The translations under genes and the position numbers were made by a program. Shown piece by piece: positions 51,365 to 60,126 of a stretch of DNA of 64,000 bases. Location: NCBI RefSeq assembly GCF_023740735.1, contig NZ_JAMRXH010000004.1:124001-188000 (forward strand). The letters are read 5' to 3'. The notes under the pieces were generated by a model, which worked only from the letters and a program-made list of their open reading frames with translations, was not told where the DNA came from and did no database searches. The number at the start of each line of letters is the position of its first letter. Position 1 is the stretch's first letter. Source of the stretch: Nocardia sp. CDC159 (GTDB taxonomy: Bacteria > Actinomycetota > Actinomycetes > Mycobacteriales > Mycobacteriaceae).

Positions 51365-51922
51365 ATGAGGGTTCTCTTGTTTGTCACGGGAGCATTGAAC
51401 GCCTGCTTTCTGCCGGTGTGGATCAATTGGATGAAGGCCAATCGCCGAGACGATTCGATTCGGATCGTGCTGTCGCGGTCGGCCACCGAATTCGTCACCG
51501 TCCGCAGCGCCGCCGCGCTGTCGGGCACCGCGATCGCGGTGGACAGCTGGGACGATCCGGTGCTGCTCGCCGAATCGCCCTCCCCGCATACCTGGCTGGC
51601 AGGTCACGACCTGATCCTGGTGGCGCCCGCGACGCTGGACACGCTCGCCCGGATCGCGTCGCTGGATGCCGCCACCCCGATGCTCAACGCCCTGCACTGC
51701 ACCGCGGCCACCACCTGCCTGGCCCCGAATCTGCCGCCCGGGGCGGATCGGAACCCGGCCGTGCTCGCATTGCTGAAAACGCTGCGGGAACGGCACAACA
51801 CCCTCGTGGTGGAACCGGTGCTGCGGCCGAGTGTGAGCATCGACGACCATGCCCTGGTCATGCCGCCCATTTGGGATGTTTTCGCGATGTTGGACGCTCG
51901 GGCACAGGACGAGGCGGCGTAA
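51365..51922 (+). CDS. lanD: LanD-type flavoprotein cysteine decarboxylase
   Basis: This 185-residue HFCD-family flavoprotein starts MRVLLFVTGALNACF. It has the FMN-binding PATLDT (residues 88-93, equivalent to the PASANT motif), a candidate catalytic His at SPSPHTWLAGHDLILV and an Asn/Cys-containing substrate segment (MLNALHCTAATTC). EpiD/MicD-type enzymes oxidatively decarboxylate a C-terminal Cys to an enethiol that adds to dehydroalanine. The precursor has exactly such a Cys. The gene ends 2 bp before lanKC. Confidence 0.85.
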   Translation: MRVLLFVTGALNACFLPVWINWMKANRRDDSIRIVLSRSATEFVTVRSAAALSGTAIAVDSWDDPVLLAESPSPHTWLAGHDLILVAPATLDTLARIASLDAATPMLNALHCTAATTCLAPNLPPGADRNPAVLALLKTLRERHNTLVVEPVLRPSVSIDDHALVMPPIWDVFAMLDARAQDEAA

Positions 51923-51924
51923 CA

Positions 51925-54504
51925 ATGCAGTTCTATCTCGAAACTCTGGCCGATCCCGAATACTTCGCCCCCTTGGAAACGTGGCGGCTGGATGCGATTC
52001 GTAATCCACATCTCGCCGCGATTCCGAGCGGTCCGATCGACTGCCCCGACATTCCCTCCCCATGGCACGCCGAGCAGCGCGGGCCGTGGACGGTGGTCGC
52101 ACCGATCGGGCATCAACTCCAGCCGCAGGGATGGAAGGCGCATTTGGCGCCGATGCTCGAGGACGTCCGCGACGTCGTCGAGCGGACCGCCCGGCTGTGT
52201 GTCCGGCGCGGCTGGGCGTTCAAATATCTGAGCCGATACGAATACGCCTGGGCGCTGAACGGCAAGTACGCGCCGCGGGAGGCATCGGGAAAGATCGTGG
52301 TCTTCTATCCGAACGCCGACACCGATCCGGATGCGTTCTTCCGCAAGCTGTTCGAGGAGTTCGGCGCGCTGCGTGGGCCCCGCATCCTCGGCGACCACCG
52401 GCTCGGGGACTCGATCGTGCACGCCCGCTACGGGTCCTTCGTCGCCCGTCACGTCCCCGACGCCGAGGGCGAGCCGGTGTTGGCCATGGCCGATGCGACC
52501 GGTCGGCTGATACCCGATCGGCGCGGTGTGCGCCCGCACACTCCCGAATTCGTCGAGCGCCCGGCGATTTTCGACGAACTGCCCGCCGACCGCCCCGCTG
52601 GCTCCGACCGCCCCATCTACCGGGTGCGCGGCGCGTTGCACATGTCCAATACCGGTGGCGTCTATCGGGCGACCAACACCGAGACCGGCGACGAGGTGGT
52701 GCTGAAGGAGGCCCGCCACCATACCGGCCGCGACGCGGGCCTACGCCCGGCGACCGAACGGCTGCGCGCCCAGCGCGACGCCATGCGGCGGCTGCGCGAT
52801 ATCGGCGCCGTGCCGGAGGTGCTCGACCATTTCACCCAGGGCGACAGCGACTTTCTGGTCTACCGCTTCGTCGAGGGCTCCACCCTGCAGGAGTGGTCGG
52901 CGGCGCGCAATCCGGCCCTGATCCAGCCGCAGCCGGATCGTCCGGTGCCGTGGGAGGCGGCGCAGCGTTTCGCGGCGGCGGTGACCCGGCATATCGAGCG
53001 GCTGGCCCGAATCGTGGCCGATGCGCACCGCGCCGGGGTCGCGCTGGTGGATCTGCATCCGGCCAATGTCATCGTCGGGTCCGACGGCGAACTGTGGCTC
53101 ATCGACCTCGAGGCCGCGGCCGACGCCGAGGACGAATCGGCCGTATTCGTCGGTGCGCAGGGCTTCTGCCGTCCGGGAGTCGGGGGTAGGGCCGCCGACG
53201 AATTCGGGCTCGCGGCCGTCGAGCTCTATCTCTACGTGCCGATGCTGCCCATGACGTCGTATGTGCCGGGCGCGCTGGCAGGTCTGATCGACTTCGCCGC
53301 CGCGACCTTCCAGCTGAGCCCGCAGTGGCGCACGGATATGCGCAAGCGGCTGGGCGTGACCGAACGCACGGGCACCTTCGTCGCCGCCGAGGCGATTCGC
53401 CCCCGGCTGGAACGCTATTGCGCCACGCTGGCCGAAACCCTCAGTGGGTGTTGCGATTTCGAGGACAGATACCCGATCCCGTGCAGCCCCACCGGTTTCG
53501 GCGAGTTCACCCGCTTCGGCATCAGCCATGGCCCGGCCGGTGTGGTGTGGGCGCTCTCCCGCCACGGCGCGGTGCCCGAACCGGTGGCCACCGGCTATCG
53601 CACCTGGCTGGGGAAGAATCTGGACCACTTCGGCGCACTCGGCAACGGACTGCTCGACGGCTGGTCCGGCAATATCGTCGTGAGCGCGGAAATCGGCGCC
53701 GACGATCTGGCCGAACAACTGCTCGACCGCTTCCTCGCCACCGCCGAGATCACCGCGAGCGGCACGAATGTCCGCGGCGGGCTGGCCGGGCAGATCCTGC
53801 TCGCCGTGTGGTGCCGCAACGCGGGTCTGACGGTGACGCCGGAATGGCTCGAATCGGCCGCCGACGAACTGCGTCGACGCGTCGAGGCGATTCTCGAACG
53901 CGGTGAGGTGGTGCCGACCGGGCTGCTGAACGGCCTGTCGGGCGCGGCGCTGGCGCTGATCCGCGCGCACGAGGTGGTACCCCGGCGCGCCTACCTCGCC
54001 ACCGCCACCGCCGCGCTGGACGCCGAACTCACCACCTATGAGCCGCACGACGCGGCCGAGGGCCTGCTCTTCCACTGGGACAAGCGGATTCGCCTGTTGA
54101 GCTATCTCGATCGCGGTAACGCCGGGCTGCTGATCGCGGCCGCGGAAAGCGGCGGCAGGTGGCATCCGGGCGCACGAACCGTCGCCGCGCTGCAGCGGGC
54201 CGCCTGCAGTCGGGTCGGCGTGCAGCCGGGTCTGTACATCGGCCTCACCGGCGGGCTCGCCGCCAATGCGGTGCTGCGCCACCGGACGGACTGGCTGGAC
54301 GGCGAGTATCTGGACCGGTGCAACGAGGCGATCGCCGCGAGCGTCGCGACCTTCTCCGGCCCGGGCGCCGGCGGCTTCCACGTGCCCGGTCAGCTGTCGG
54401 CCCGCGCCGCGGTGGATTTCGCCACCGGTGCTGCGGGTGTGCTTGCGGCGCTGTCGTTCTGGTCCGGGCGCTCGTCGGCGTGGCTGCCGGGAATCTGCCG
54501 ATAG
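51925..54504 (+). CDS. lanKC: Class III lanthipeptide synthetase LanKC
   Basis: This 859-residue protein has the three class III parts. The N-terminal lyase domain is residues 1 to about 225. The Ser/Thr-kinase-like domain is about 230-480 with VVLKEA (about 258-263), VDLHPANVIV (catalytic Asp about 375) and LWLIDLEAAA in place of DFG. The LanC-like cyclase is about 495-855 with GLLNGLSGAALALI, YIGLTGGLAANAVL and GAAGVLAAL. The Cys-Cys-His zinc ligands of class I, II and IV cyclases are absent, as in class III. It phosphorylates and eliminates Ser residues and closes the rings. The start at 51925 is fixed by homology and by the LanD stop. Confidence 0.92.
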   Translation: MQFYLETLADPEYFAPLETWRLDAIRNPHLAAIPSGPIDCPDIPSPWHAEQRGPWTVVAPIGHQLQPQGWKAHLAPMLEDVRDVVERTARLCVRRGWAFKYLSRYEYAWALNGKYAPREASGKIVVFYPNADTDPDAFFRKLFEEFGALRGPRILGDHRLGDSIVHARYGSFVARHVPDAEGEPVLAMADATGRLIPDRRGVRPHTPEFVERPAIFDELPADRPAGSDRPIYRVRGALHMSNTGGVYRATNTETGDEVVLKEARHHTGRDAGLRPATERLRAQRDAMRRLRDIGAVPEVLDHFTQGDSDFLVYRFVEGSTLQEWSAARNPALIQPQPDRPVPWEAAQRFAAAVTRHIERLARIVADAHRAGVALVDLHPANVIVGSDGELWLIDLEAAADAEDESAVFVGAQGFCRPGVGGRAADEFGLAAVELYLYVPMLPMTSYVPGALAGLIDFAAATFQLSPQWRTDMRKRLGVTERTGTFVAAEAIRPRLERYCATLAETLSGCCDFEDRYPIPCSPTGFGEFTRFGISHGPAGVVWALSRHGAVPEPVATGYRTWLGKNLDHFGALGNGLLDGWSGNIVVSAEIGADDLAEQLLDRFLATAEITASGTNVRGGLAGQILLAVWCRNAGLTVTPEWLESAADELRRRVEAILERGEVVPTGLLNGLSGAALALIRAHEVVPRRAYLATATAALDAELTTYEPHDAAEGLLFHWDKRIRLLSYLDRGNAGLLIAAAESGGRWHPGARTVAALQRAACSRVGVQPGLYIGLTGGLAANAVLRHRTDWLDGEYLDRCNEAIAASVATFSGPGAGGFHVPGQLSARAAVDFATGAAGVLAALSFWSGRSSAWLPGICR

Positions 54505-54512
54505 GGGAGACG

Positions 54513-55358
54513 ATGACGGTATCGCGTGGGCAGCCGAGGCGGGAGCGACCGGTGGCCGTGGTCACCGGTGGATCGCGCGGCATCGGCGCGCGGATCTGTG
54601 ACCGCCTGGTCGCGGCCGATTACGAGGTGCACTTCTGCTATCGGCAGGCCCGGCGGCGAGCCGACGCCACGCTGACCCGGCTGCGGCGCCATCCCGGCGC
54701 CGCGGCGCACGCCTGTCAGGCCGATATCACCGATCCCGACCAGGTCACCGCCTTCGCCGCCGCGGTGGGCCGTGGCGTCGACGTGATCGTGCTGAACGCC
54801 TCGGGCGGTATGGAGCGCGACGCCGCGCCCGGCTACGCGGAGCGGATCAACGGCGAGGCCCAGGTGGCCGTGCTCGACGCCTTCGCCCCGGCGCTGCAGC
54901 CCGGTGCGACGGTCGTCTATCTGACCAGCCTGCAATCGCATCGGTTCGGCGCGATCGAGGAATACGACAGCTATCTCGGCATCGCGCGCAGCAAATATCG
55001 CGGGGAACGGTTGGTCGCCGCGTGGTGTGCGACCCACGCGCCACAGGCGGTGTACACGGTCGCGGTCAGCGACATGGTCGACGGCACTCCCGCCGCCATG
55101 CTCATGGACCTGCGCGAACCCGCCGCCTCCGCCGAGCGCCGCCGGGCCGCCGAGCGCTCGGGCGTACCGCTGCCGACGGTGGATGCGGTTGCGGCCCACG
55201 TGGTGTCGATAGCGCTCGCCGACCGTGCACCCGGTGCGTATGTGGACTATGTCGCGGGCGGGGCGATCACCGAGGCAGCGGTACGACAAGTCGGATCCGA
55301 TCGGAAGGAGTACCCATGCACGACGCCGTTCGCCGTGCCGCGACCCGAGGCGTGCTGA
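54513..55358 (+). CDS. SDR-family ketoreductase-like protein with altered active site
   Basis: This 281-residue Rossmann protein has the cofactor motif VTGGSRGIG (about residue 20), NASGG (about 95) and a Ser in VVYLTSLQSH. In a lipid-extending operon it would act as the beta-ketoacyl-ACP reductase. The canonical YxxxK is not present: the only Tyr-Lys pair is Y-LGIARS-K, so Tyr is displaced by three residues and Ile stands at the usual position. Activity may be changed or the loop rearranged. It starts 8 bp after lanKC and its 3' end overlaps the lipoprotein gene by 43 bp. Confidence 0.8.
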   Translation: MTVSRGQPRRERPVAVVTGGSRGIGARICDRLVAADYEVHFCYRQARRRADATLTRLRRHPGAAAHACQADITDPDQVTAFAAAVGRGVDVIVLNASGGMERDAAPGYAERINGEAQVAVLDAFAPALQPGATVVYLTSLQSHRFGAIEEYDSYLGIARSKYRGERLVAAWCATHAPQAVYTVAVSDMVDGTPAAMLMDLREPAASAERRRAAERSGVPLPTVDAVAAHVVSIALADRAPGAYVDYVAGGAITEAAVRQVGSDRKEYPCTTPFAVPRPEAC

Positions 55359-55774
55359 TCGCAGTGACCGGTGCCGCCCTCACGGGCTGTATCGGGATGA
55401 ACGAATTCGACAAAGGCTCTGGGCCCAAGGGGGATTCGGTGACCTCGGCGCAGGCGCGGGAGGTGTTGCTGCAGGGACTGGGCGTCGGGGCGTTCGCCGA
55501 CGCGTGCGACCGGATCGACTGGGCCTGCCCGATCACCGAGGTGGTGGCCGAATCCGATTATGTGGTCACGATCCGCTCCTCGGTGTCCGACAGCCGATGG
55601 GAGCCCGCCGGACGGGGCGCGCGCAGCGCTCTGAAGTATCTACGCCAGTCCCAGCCGATGTCCCGGGTCACCACCGTGAAATACACCAATGCCAAGGGCA
55701 ACGTCCTCGACACCGCGGACCGGCTCACCTCCTCGATCGGTGACTGCCCGTTACCGTGCGGGAGCCCGCGATGA
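55316..55774 (+). CDS. Putative lipoprotein of the lanthipeptide operon
   Basis: I do not recognise this 152-residue protein beyond its lipoprotein signal: hydrophobic GVLIAVTGAALTGC with lipobox LTGC (Cys near residue 25). The mature part has four more Cys (DACDRIDWACP and DCPLPC) that may pair. A surface lipoprotein in a lanthipeptide operon could be an immunity protein or part of export, by analogy with LanI; this is inference. AAGGAG precedes the ATG at 55316. Its stop overlaps the ALDH start as ATGA. Confidence 0.65.
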   Translation: MHDAVRRAATRGVLIAVTGAALTGCIGMNEFDKGSGPKGDSVTSAQAREVLLQGLGVGAFADACDRIDWACPITEVVAESDYVVTIRSSVSDSRWEPAGRGARSALKYLRQSQPMSRVTTVKYTNAKGNVLDTADRLTSSIGDCPLPCGSPR

Positions 55775-57036
55775 AGAATCCGTCGAAAACCGCACTGCTG
55801 CAAGATGTCCGCGCCTCGGCCGACTACGCTCAGATCGTCGACGCCGGATGCCGGGCGGCCGCGCTGATCGAATGCCGCCGCGAACGGATTCGCGAGATCA
55901 TGGTCGAGATCGCGACCTTCGACAGCATCGAGACCGAGATCGAGGACGCGATCCGCCTGTTGCGCACGGCGGGAGTCGAATTCCCAGCCTACCGCCGCAG
56001 CGATCCGGACACTCAGCTGCGCGTATTCCTGCCCGCGAACAACCTGCTCTACAGCCTGGCGCTGTTCGTGCTGCTGCCCTCGCTGTATCTGGACAATGTG
56101 CTGGCGCGTCCGGCCAGCCGGGTGCAGTCGCTGTATCTCCAACTGGCGCAGCTGCTTTCCGACGGGCCGATCGATATCGCCGCCCGGCTGCGGACCTATT
56201 CGCAGCAGTCGTTCATCGACGTGTCGCAGGGCAGCGTCGTGGTCTTCAACGGCCGCCCGGACAACGGCCGGACGGTGCACGCCGAATGCGCGAGCGGACT
56301 GTTCCTCGGTTTCGGCGCGGGCATCAATCCCATTGTCGTCGGGCCGGATCTGGCCGGTCCCGAACTGCACACCGCCGTCGACGCGACCCTGCGGGCGCGG
56401 CTGTACAACAACGGTCAGGACTGCCTGTGTCCGGACGTCGTCTTCGTGGACGCCGCGGTGGCAGCGGATTTCGCGACCGAGCTGATCCGCCGCCTGCGCC
56501 GGATCCCGGTCGTGTCCAGCGGCGCGCATCCGGGGCTGATCAGTTCGCCACTGGCCGACACCGAGACCTACGACCGGGCCGTCGCGGCGGTGACCGCGCT
56601 GGACGCCACGGTCGTGTGGTCGGGTAAGGCCAGCGCGCATCCGCGGCACTGCCCGACGGTGGTGTCGGTGCGGCGGATCGACGAGGGACCCGCACATGCC
56701 CCGGAGCTGTTCGGGCCGATCTTCAATGTCGTGGTCTACGACCGGTTCGACGAGGTGGCGTCGTTTCTGACCGCACCCGGCAACGCCGAGCTGGGCATGT
56801 ACGTCAGCGCGTTCGGCGTCGCGGAGCTGGTCGGCGTGGAACGGCTGGGCACTGCCCGGAATACGGGTTCGCGCACGGCCTTTCAGTTCGAGAGCGGTCA
56901 CGAGCCGTTCGGTGGCTTCGGCGTCGACGGCACCCTGCTGGCCGGTGCGGGCCTGACCCCGACCGGCAAGCCGCTGCTGTTGTCGGCGGAGCTGGCCCGC
57001 CGCTCGTCTGGATACGGAGCTGCGCATGCGCGATGA
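55771..57036 (+). CDS. Aldehyde dehydrogenase-superfamily protein
   Basis: This 421-residue protein has the ALDH catalytic Cys in NNGQDCLCPD (C218), the motif PELFGPIFNVVVYD (about 310) and the C-terminal HEPFGGFGVDG. The general-base Glu of the usual LELGG segment is replaced: the aligned stretch reads GLFLGFGAGINP. Loss of that Glu is typical of CoA-acylating aldehyde dehydrogenases and acyl reductases rather than hydrolytic ALDHs. In this operon it may link an aldehyde to a thioester in either direction. ATG at 55771 with GGGAG upstream. Confidence 0.8.
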   Translation: MKNPSKTALLQDVRASADYAQIVDAGCRAAALIECRRERIREIMVEIATFDSIETEIEDAIRLLRTAGVEFPAYRRSDPDTQLRVFLPANNLLYSLALFVLLPSLYLDNVLARPASRVQSLYLQLAQLLSDGPIDIAARLRTYSQQSFIDVSQGSVVVFNGRPDNGRTVHAECASGLFLGFGAGINPIVVGPDLAGPELHTAVDATLRARLYNNGQDCLCPDVVFVDAAVAADFATELIRRLRRIPVVSSGAHPGLISSPLADTETYDRAVAAVTALDATVVWSGKASAHPRHCPTVVSVRRIDEGPAHAPELFGPIFNVVVYDRFDEVASFLTAPGNAELGMYVSAFGVAELVGVERLGTARNTGSRTAFQFESGHEPFGGFGVDGTLLAGAGLTPTGKPLLLSAELARRSSGYGAAHAR

Positions 57037-57496
57037 GGACAAACCGCGGCTGGGGCAGATCCGGCGCGAAACCGTTGCCGCGCTGGACTTCCTGCGCTGG
57101 CACAGCCAGATCGGCAAGGTGCTGAGCCGCTACCTGCTCGAGCTGCCGGAGCCGGAGGCCGAACGCAATGCGGCCAATATCGTGTTTCGCTCCCCGGAGG
57201 TCATCGACTGGGCGGCCGCCACCTACGCGCTCGCCGAGCACGAGGAGCGGCCCACCCTGCCGACCGAGGTGCTCAATGCCGACGGCTGCCGGGTGTTCGG
57301 CAACGGCACCAAGCGGGGCTGGCGCGGTGCGGCGCTGGCGGTGTGCTGCGAACACGAGATGGCCCTCGACGTGCTGGCGGCCCTGGCCGACGGCACCGGC
57401 GAGCCGCTGTGCGTGCTGCTGGAGGCCGAGTTGTCCACGTTTGCGGCGGCGCAACCGGCGGTGCGGGTGACGATCGGCAGTTTTCGCCATGGGTGA
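57026..57496 (+). CDS. Hypothetical protein of the lanthipeptide operon
   Basis: I do not recognise this 156-residue protein. It starts MRDEDKPRLGQIRRETVAAL, is soluble and mixed alpha/beta, and has a Gly/Asn-rich turn RVFGNGTKRGWRG followed by AALAVCCEHEM with two adjacent Cys. It overlaps the ALDH gene by 11 bp and the ligase gene by 8 bp, so it is translated with both and may form a complex with them. Confidence 0.7.
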   Translation: MRDEDKPRLGQIRRETVAALDFLRWHSQIGKVLSRYLLELPEPEAERNAANIVFRSPEVIDWAAATYALAEHEERPTLPTEVLNADGCRVFGNGTKRGWRGAALAVCCEHEMALDVLAALADGTGEPLCVLLEAELSTFAAAQPAVRVTIGSFRHG

Positions 57497-58847
57497 GAGC
57501 CACGGGCTGCCCGTCGTCGACGGTGCGCGGCTGAGCGCCGCGAGCCTGGAATCGCTGCGCCGCGAACTGGATTCGGTCGCCGTGCCGGGGCGGCACGCGA
57601 TCCTCGCCCCGGCCGACCCGCGCGCCTGCGCGCACACCTACCTGGCCGCGCGTTCGCTCGGGGTGCCCCTGGTGCTCGGCACGCCGCAGCAGCAGGCGCG
57701 GGCCTTCGAGCCGTATCGGCGGGTGGCCGGGTTGACCGTGGTGTCGTGCCCGACGCCGCAGCTGTCCGAGCCGGTCGCCGTCATGGCCACCACCTCCGGC
57801 ACCAGCGGCAGCGGCCGGTACGTGGCGTGGTCGGCGCGATCGTTGCGCTACCAGGCGCATACGACCGCCAAACGGCTGGGCACCTCCGCGGCCACGCGCT
57901 ACGCCATGGCGCTGGGACTGGGCAGCTCCTACGGCTTCAGCGTGCTGAACCTGACCCTCGAATGCGGCGGCGAATTCCGGGCCCGCGAGGTCACCGCGGT
58001 GGGACCGCTGGTCGAGCTGTTGAAGGCGGGCGGCTGCGACAGCCTCGACACCGTGCCCGGCGTGTGGCGCTACCTGCTGCAGGCGATGCGCGAGGACGAC
58101 GAACTGGCCGCGGCCGTGCGGCGGCTGGCCGTGCGCGGGGTCGGCGGCGAGGTGATCTCGCACCGGCTGCTGGATGCCTTCCACGATCTGGACGCGCCGC
58201 TGCACAACGGGTACGGACTGACCGAGGCGGGCCCGAATGTGGCGATCTCGATCGGTGAGCACTATTCGCGCCGGCACGTCGGAACGCCGTTGGCGGGCAC
58301 CGACGTTCGCATCGTCGACGACGAGATCCAGGTTCGCAGCGACAGTGTCGCGGCGTATGTGTGGGACGGCCGCACGCGGCGGCTGACGCCGAATCCGGAT
58401 CTCACCGACGACGGCTGGCTGCGGACGAAGGATATGGGCGCGCTGGAATCCGGCGGCCTGCTGGCCGTGCACGGGCGGTTGGATTCGGTGCTGGTCAGCC
58501 ACGGCACGAAACTGCATTCCAGCGTGCTCGAACAGCATGTCCGGGGCACGGGAGATCGGCCACTGGAAGCCGCTGTGCTGCAGGTGGATCCCGAGCGCGA
58601 CGGCCGAGTTCGACTGGTGCTGGTGGCGATCGCCGCGGAGATCGACCGATCCGGCGACCTCGAGCGCTCGATCGTGGCCGATGCCAAGCGGTTCCCGGCT
58701 CAGTTCAAGGCGCGCGACATCCTGCTGATGGATGCGGCCGACGTCCCGCTGACCGCGGCCGGGAAGCTGGATCGCCGTCGGCTCCGCGCCGCGGTGGCGG
58801 CACATCTGAACGGATCGATGGAGATGCCATGCAAGCAACTGTCGTAG
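57489..58847 (+). CDS. AMP-forming acyl-CoA/acyl-ACP ligase
   Basis: This 452-residue adenylating enzyme shows TSGTSGSGRYVAW (A3 phosphate-binding loop, about residue 100), NGYGLTEAGPN (A5, about 240), DDGWLRTKDMGALESGGLL and GRLDSVLVSHGTKL (A7-A8 hinge) and a final catalytic Lys in LTAAGKLDRRRL. It is shorter than typical ligases (500-550 residues), with a compact N-terminal domain. It would activate a fatty or unusual acid and load it on the ACP encoded 1 kb downstream. It overlaps the KS gene by 19 bp. Confidence 0.87.
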   Translation: MGESHGLPVVDGARLSAASLESLRRELDSVAVPGRHAILAPADPRACAHTYLAARSLGVPLVLGTPQQQARAFEPYRRVAGLTVVSCPTPQLSEPVAVMATTSGTSGSGRYVAWSARSLRYQAHTTAKRLGTSAATRYAMALGLGSSYGFSVLNLTLECGGEFRAREVTAVGPLVELLKAGGCDSLDTVPGVWRYLLQAMREDDELAAAVRRLAVRGVGGEVISHRLLDAFHDLDAPLHNGYGLTEAGPNVAISIGEHYSRRHVGTPLAGTDVRIVDDEIQVRSDSVAAYVWDGRTRRLTPNPDLTDDGWLRTKDMGALESGGLLAVHGRLDSVLVSHGTKLHSSVLEQHVRGTGDRPLEAAVLQVDPERDGRVRLVLVAIAAEIDRSGDLERSIVADAKRFPAQFKARDILLMDAADVPLTAAGKLDRRRLRAAVAAHLNGSMEMPCKQLS

Positions 58848-59845
58848 ATTACGTCGGCGCCCATCGCGTCACCGATATCGACGGGGCCTCGGCGTTCGAG
58901 CCCGGACCGCATATCCTCGGCGCGCGGATCGCGCAGCGGCCGCGGGCCGAGGTGCTCGCCCACTGCGTGGACCTTCTGCTCGAGCGCAATCCGGGACTGG
59001 CCGAATCCCGGCTGGGCATCGTGGAGGCGGCACAGACCACGGGCCGGTATGTCCCCGCGAATCTCGAGGAGTATCTGCCGCCGCCCAGCCAGACCCTCGC
59101 GCGGTTCGCGGATCGGCTCGGCGAGCGGCTGCTCATCTCGCACGCGTGCGCGTCGGGTGGGCTGGCGCTGGCGATGGGTGCGGCGCTGCTGGGGCGCGGC
59201 CGGTTCGACCGTGTGCTGGTGCTCGGCGCGACGGCCCCGGGCTTCATCGAACGGGCCGCATTCGCCAGCTCGGGTGCGCTGTCGCCGCACGAGTACTGTC
59301 GACCCTTCGACGCCGCGGCCGACGGGACGGCGCTCGGTTTCTTCGTCGGCGCGGTGCTGCTCGGGGCCGAGCCGGTCGCGGGTCGTCCCGTGATCGGCGG
59401 CATCGGCATTCAGACCCTCGGCCTGGGTGCGCAGTCCGATCCGGCCAGCCAGCTGTGGTGTATGACCAGCGCGGTGCGCCAGGCGGGGGTCACCCCACAG
59501 TTCGTGTCCGCACATGCCACCGGAACCCAGCACGGGGATCGGGTGGAGCTGGACGCGGTCGCGGCCCTGGGCCGTTCACTCGATACCGAGCTGCACGTCT
59601 CCTCCTGTAAGGGCGAGGTCGGCCATTCGGTGCATTCGGCCGGATTGGCCTCGGCCATCGTCGCCCTCGAGACGTTGCGGCGTGGCCGGATCTTCGGCAC
59701 CCGGCACTGCCACGAACCGATTGCCGCGGCGGGAGCGCAGGTCGTCGCGCACGGGAAGACGGTCGACGATGTCGGCCCGACGGCGGGCATCGTCAACGCC
59801 TTCGGTTTCGGCGGGACGTCCTGCTCGATTTTGGTCCGGAAATGA
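58829..59845 (+). CDS. Short beta-ketoacyl synthase
   Basis: This 338-residue thiolase-fold enzyme has the KS triad: C107 in SHACASGGLALAMG, H229 in SAHATGTQHGD and H266 in CKGEVGHSVHSAG. The C-terminal AFGFGGTSCS is also typical. Normal KASII-type enzymes have about 410 residues; here the N-terminal part before the nucleophile is about 60 residues shorter. It would condense acyl and malonyl units on the ACP. No acyltransferase is in the operon, so malonyl-ACP must come from primary metabolism. Confidence 0.87.
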   Translation: MQATVVDYVGAHRVTDIDGASAFEPGPHILGARIAQRPRAEVLAHCVDLLLERNPGLAESRLGIVEAAQTTGRYVPANLEEYLPPPSQTLARFADRLGERLLISHACASGGLALAMGAALLGRGRFDRVLVLGATAPGFIERAAFASSGALSPHEYCRPFDAAADGTALGFFVGAVLLGAEPVAGRPVIGGIGIQTLGLGAQSDPASQLWCMTSAVRQAGVTPQFVSAHATGTQHGDRVELDAVAALGRSLDTELHVSSCKGEVGHSVHSAGLASAIVALETLRRGRIFGTRHCHEPIAAAGAQVVAHGKTVDDVGPTAGIVNAFGFGGTSCSILVRK

Positions 59846-59859
59846 AGGGAGCCAATGCA

Positions 59860-60126
59860 ATGGACAACAACACGATGGAGCGCGAGCTGCTCGAGGTGGT
59901 CGCCACCGAGGTCGAGCGGATCAACGATCTGGACGACACCCCGGCGGTCTCGCTGTCGGACACCATCACCGACGATCTGGCGCTGGATTCGCTGGGCGTG
60001 CTGGAGCTGGTGCTGCGGTTGCAGTCGGCGTTCTCGGTCTCGCTGACCGAGGACGAGGTGGTCGCGGCGACCACGGTCGGCGACCTGCTGAAGTTGCTCA
60101 ACAGCAAGAATCCGGTGCTGCGATGA
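59860..60126 (+). CDS. Acyl carrier protein
   Basis: This 88-residue ACP has the phosphopantetheine site S44 in LALDSLGVLELVLRL, preceded by an acidic helix and followed by FSVSLTEDEVVAATTVGDLL. It carries the growing chain in the operon. The ATG at 59860 has AAGGGAG 8 bases upstream; an earlier in-frame ATG at 59842 overlaps the KS stop. Its stop overlaps the next gene as ATGA. Confidence 0.92.
   Translation: MDNNTMERELLEVVATEVERINDLDDTPAVSLSDTITDDLALDSLGVLELVLRLQSAFSVSLTEDEVVAATTVGDLLKLLNSKNPVLR

Noticed and set aside
55771..58847. LuxCDE-like fatty acid reductase complex (ALDH-like protein plus adenylating enzyme)
   Set aside because: The adenylating protein carries classical AMP-ligase motifs with a C-terminal catalytic Lys and the ALDH motifs are of the general superfamily; no luciferase-like or LuxD-like gene is present.
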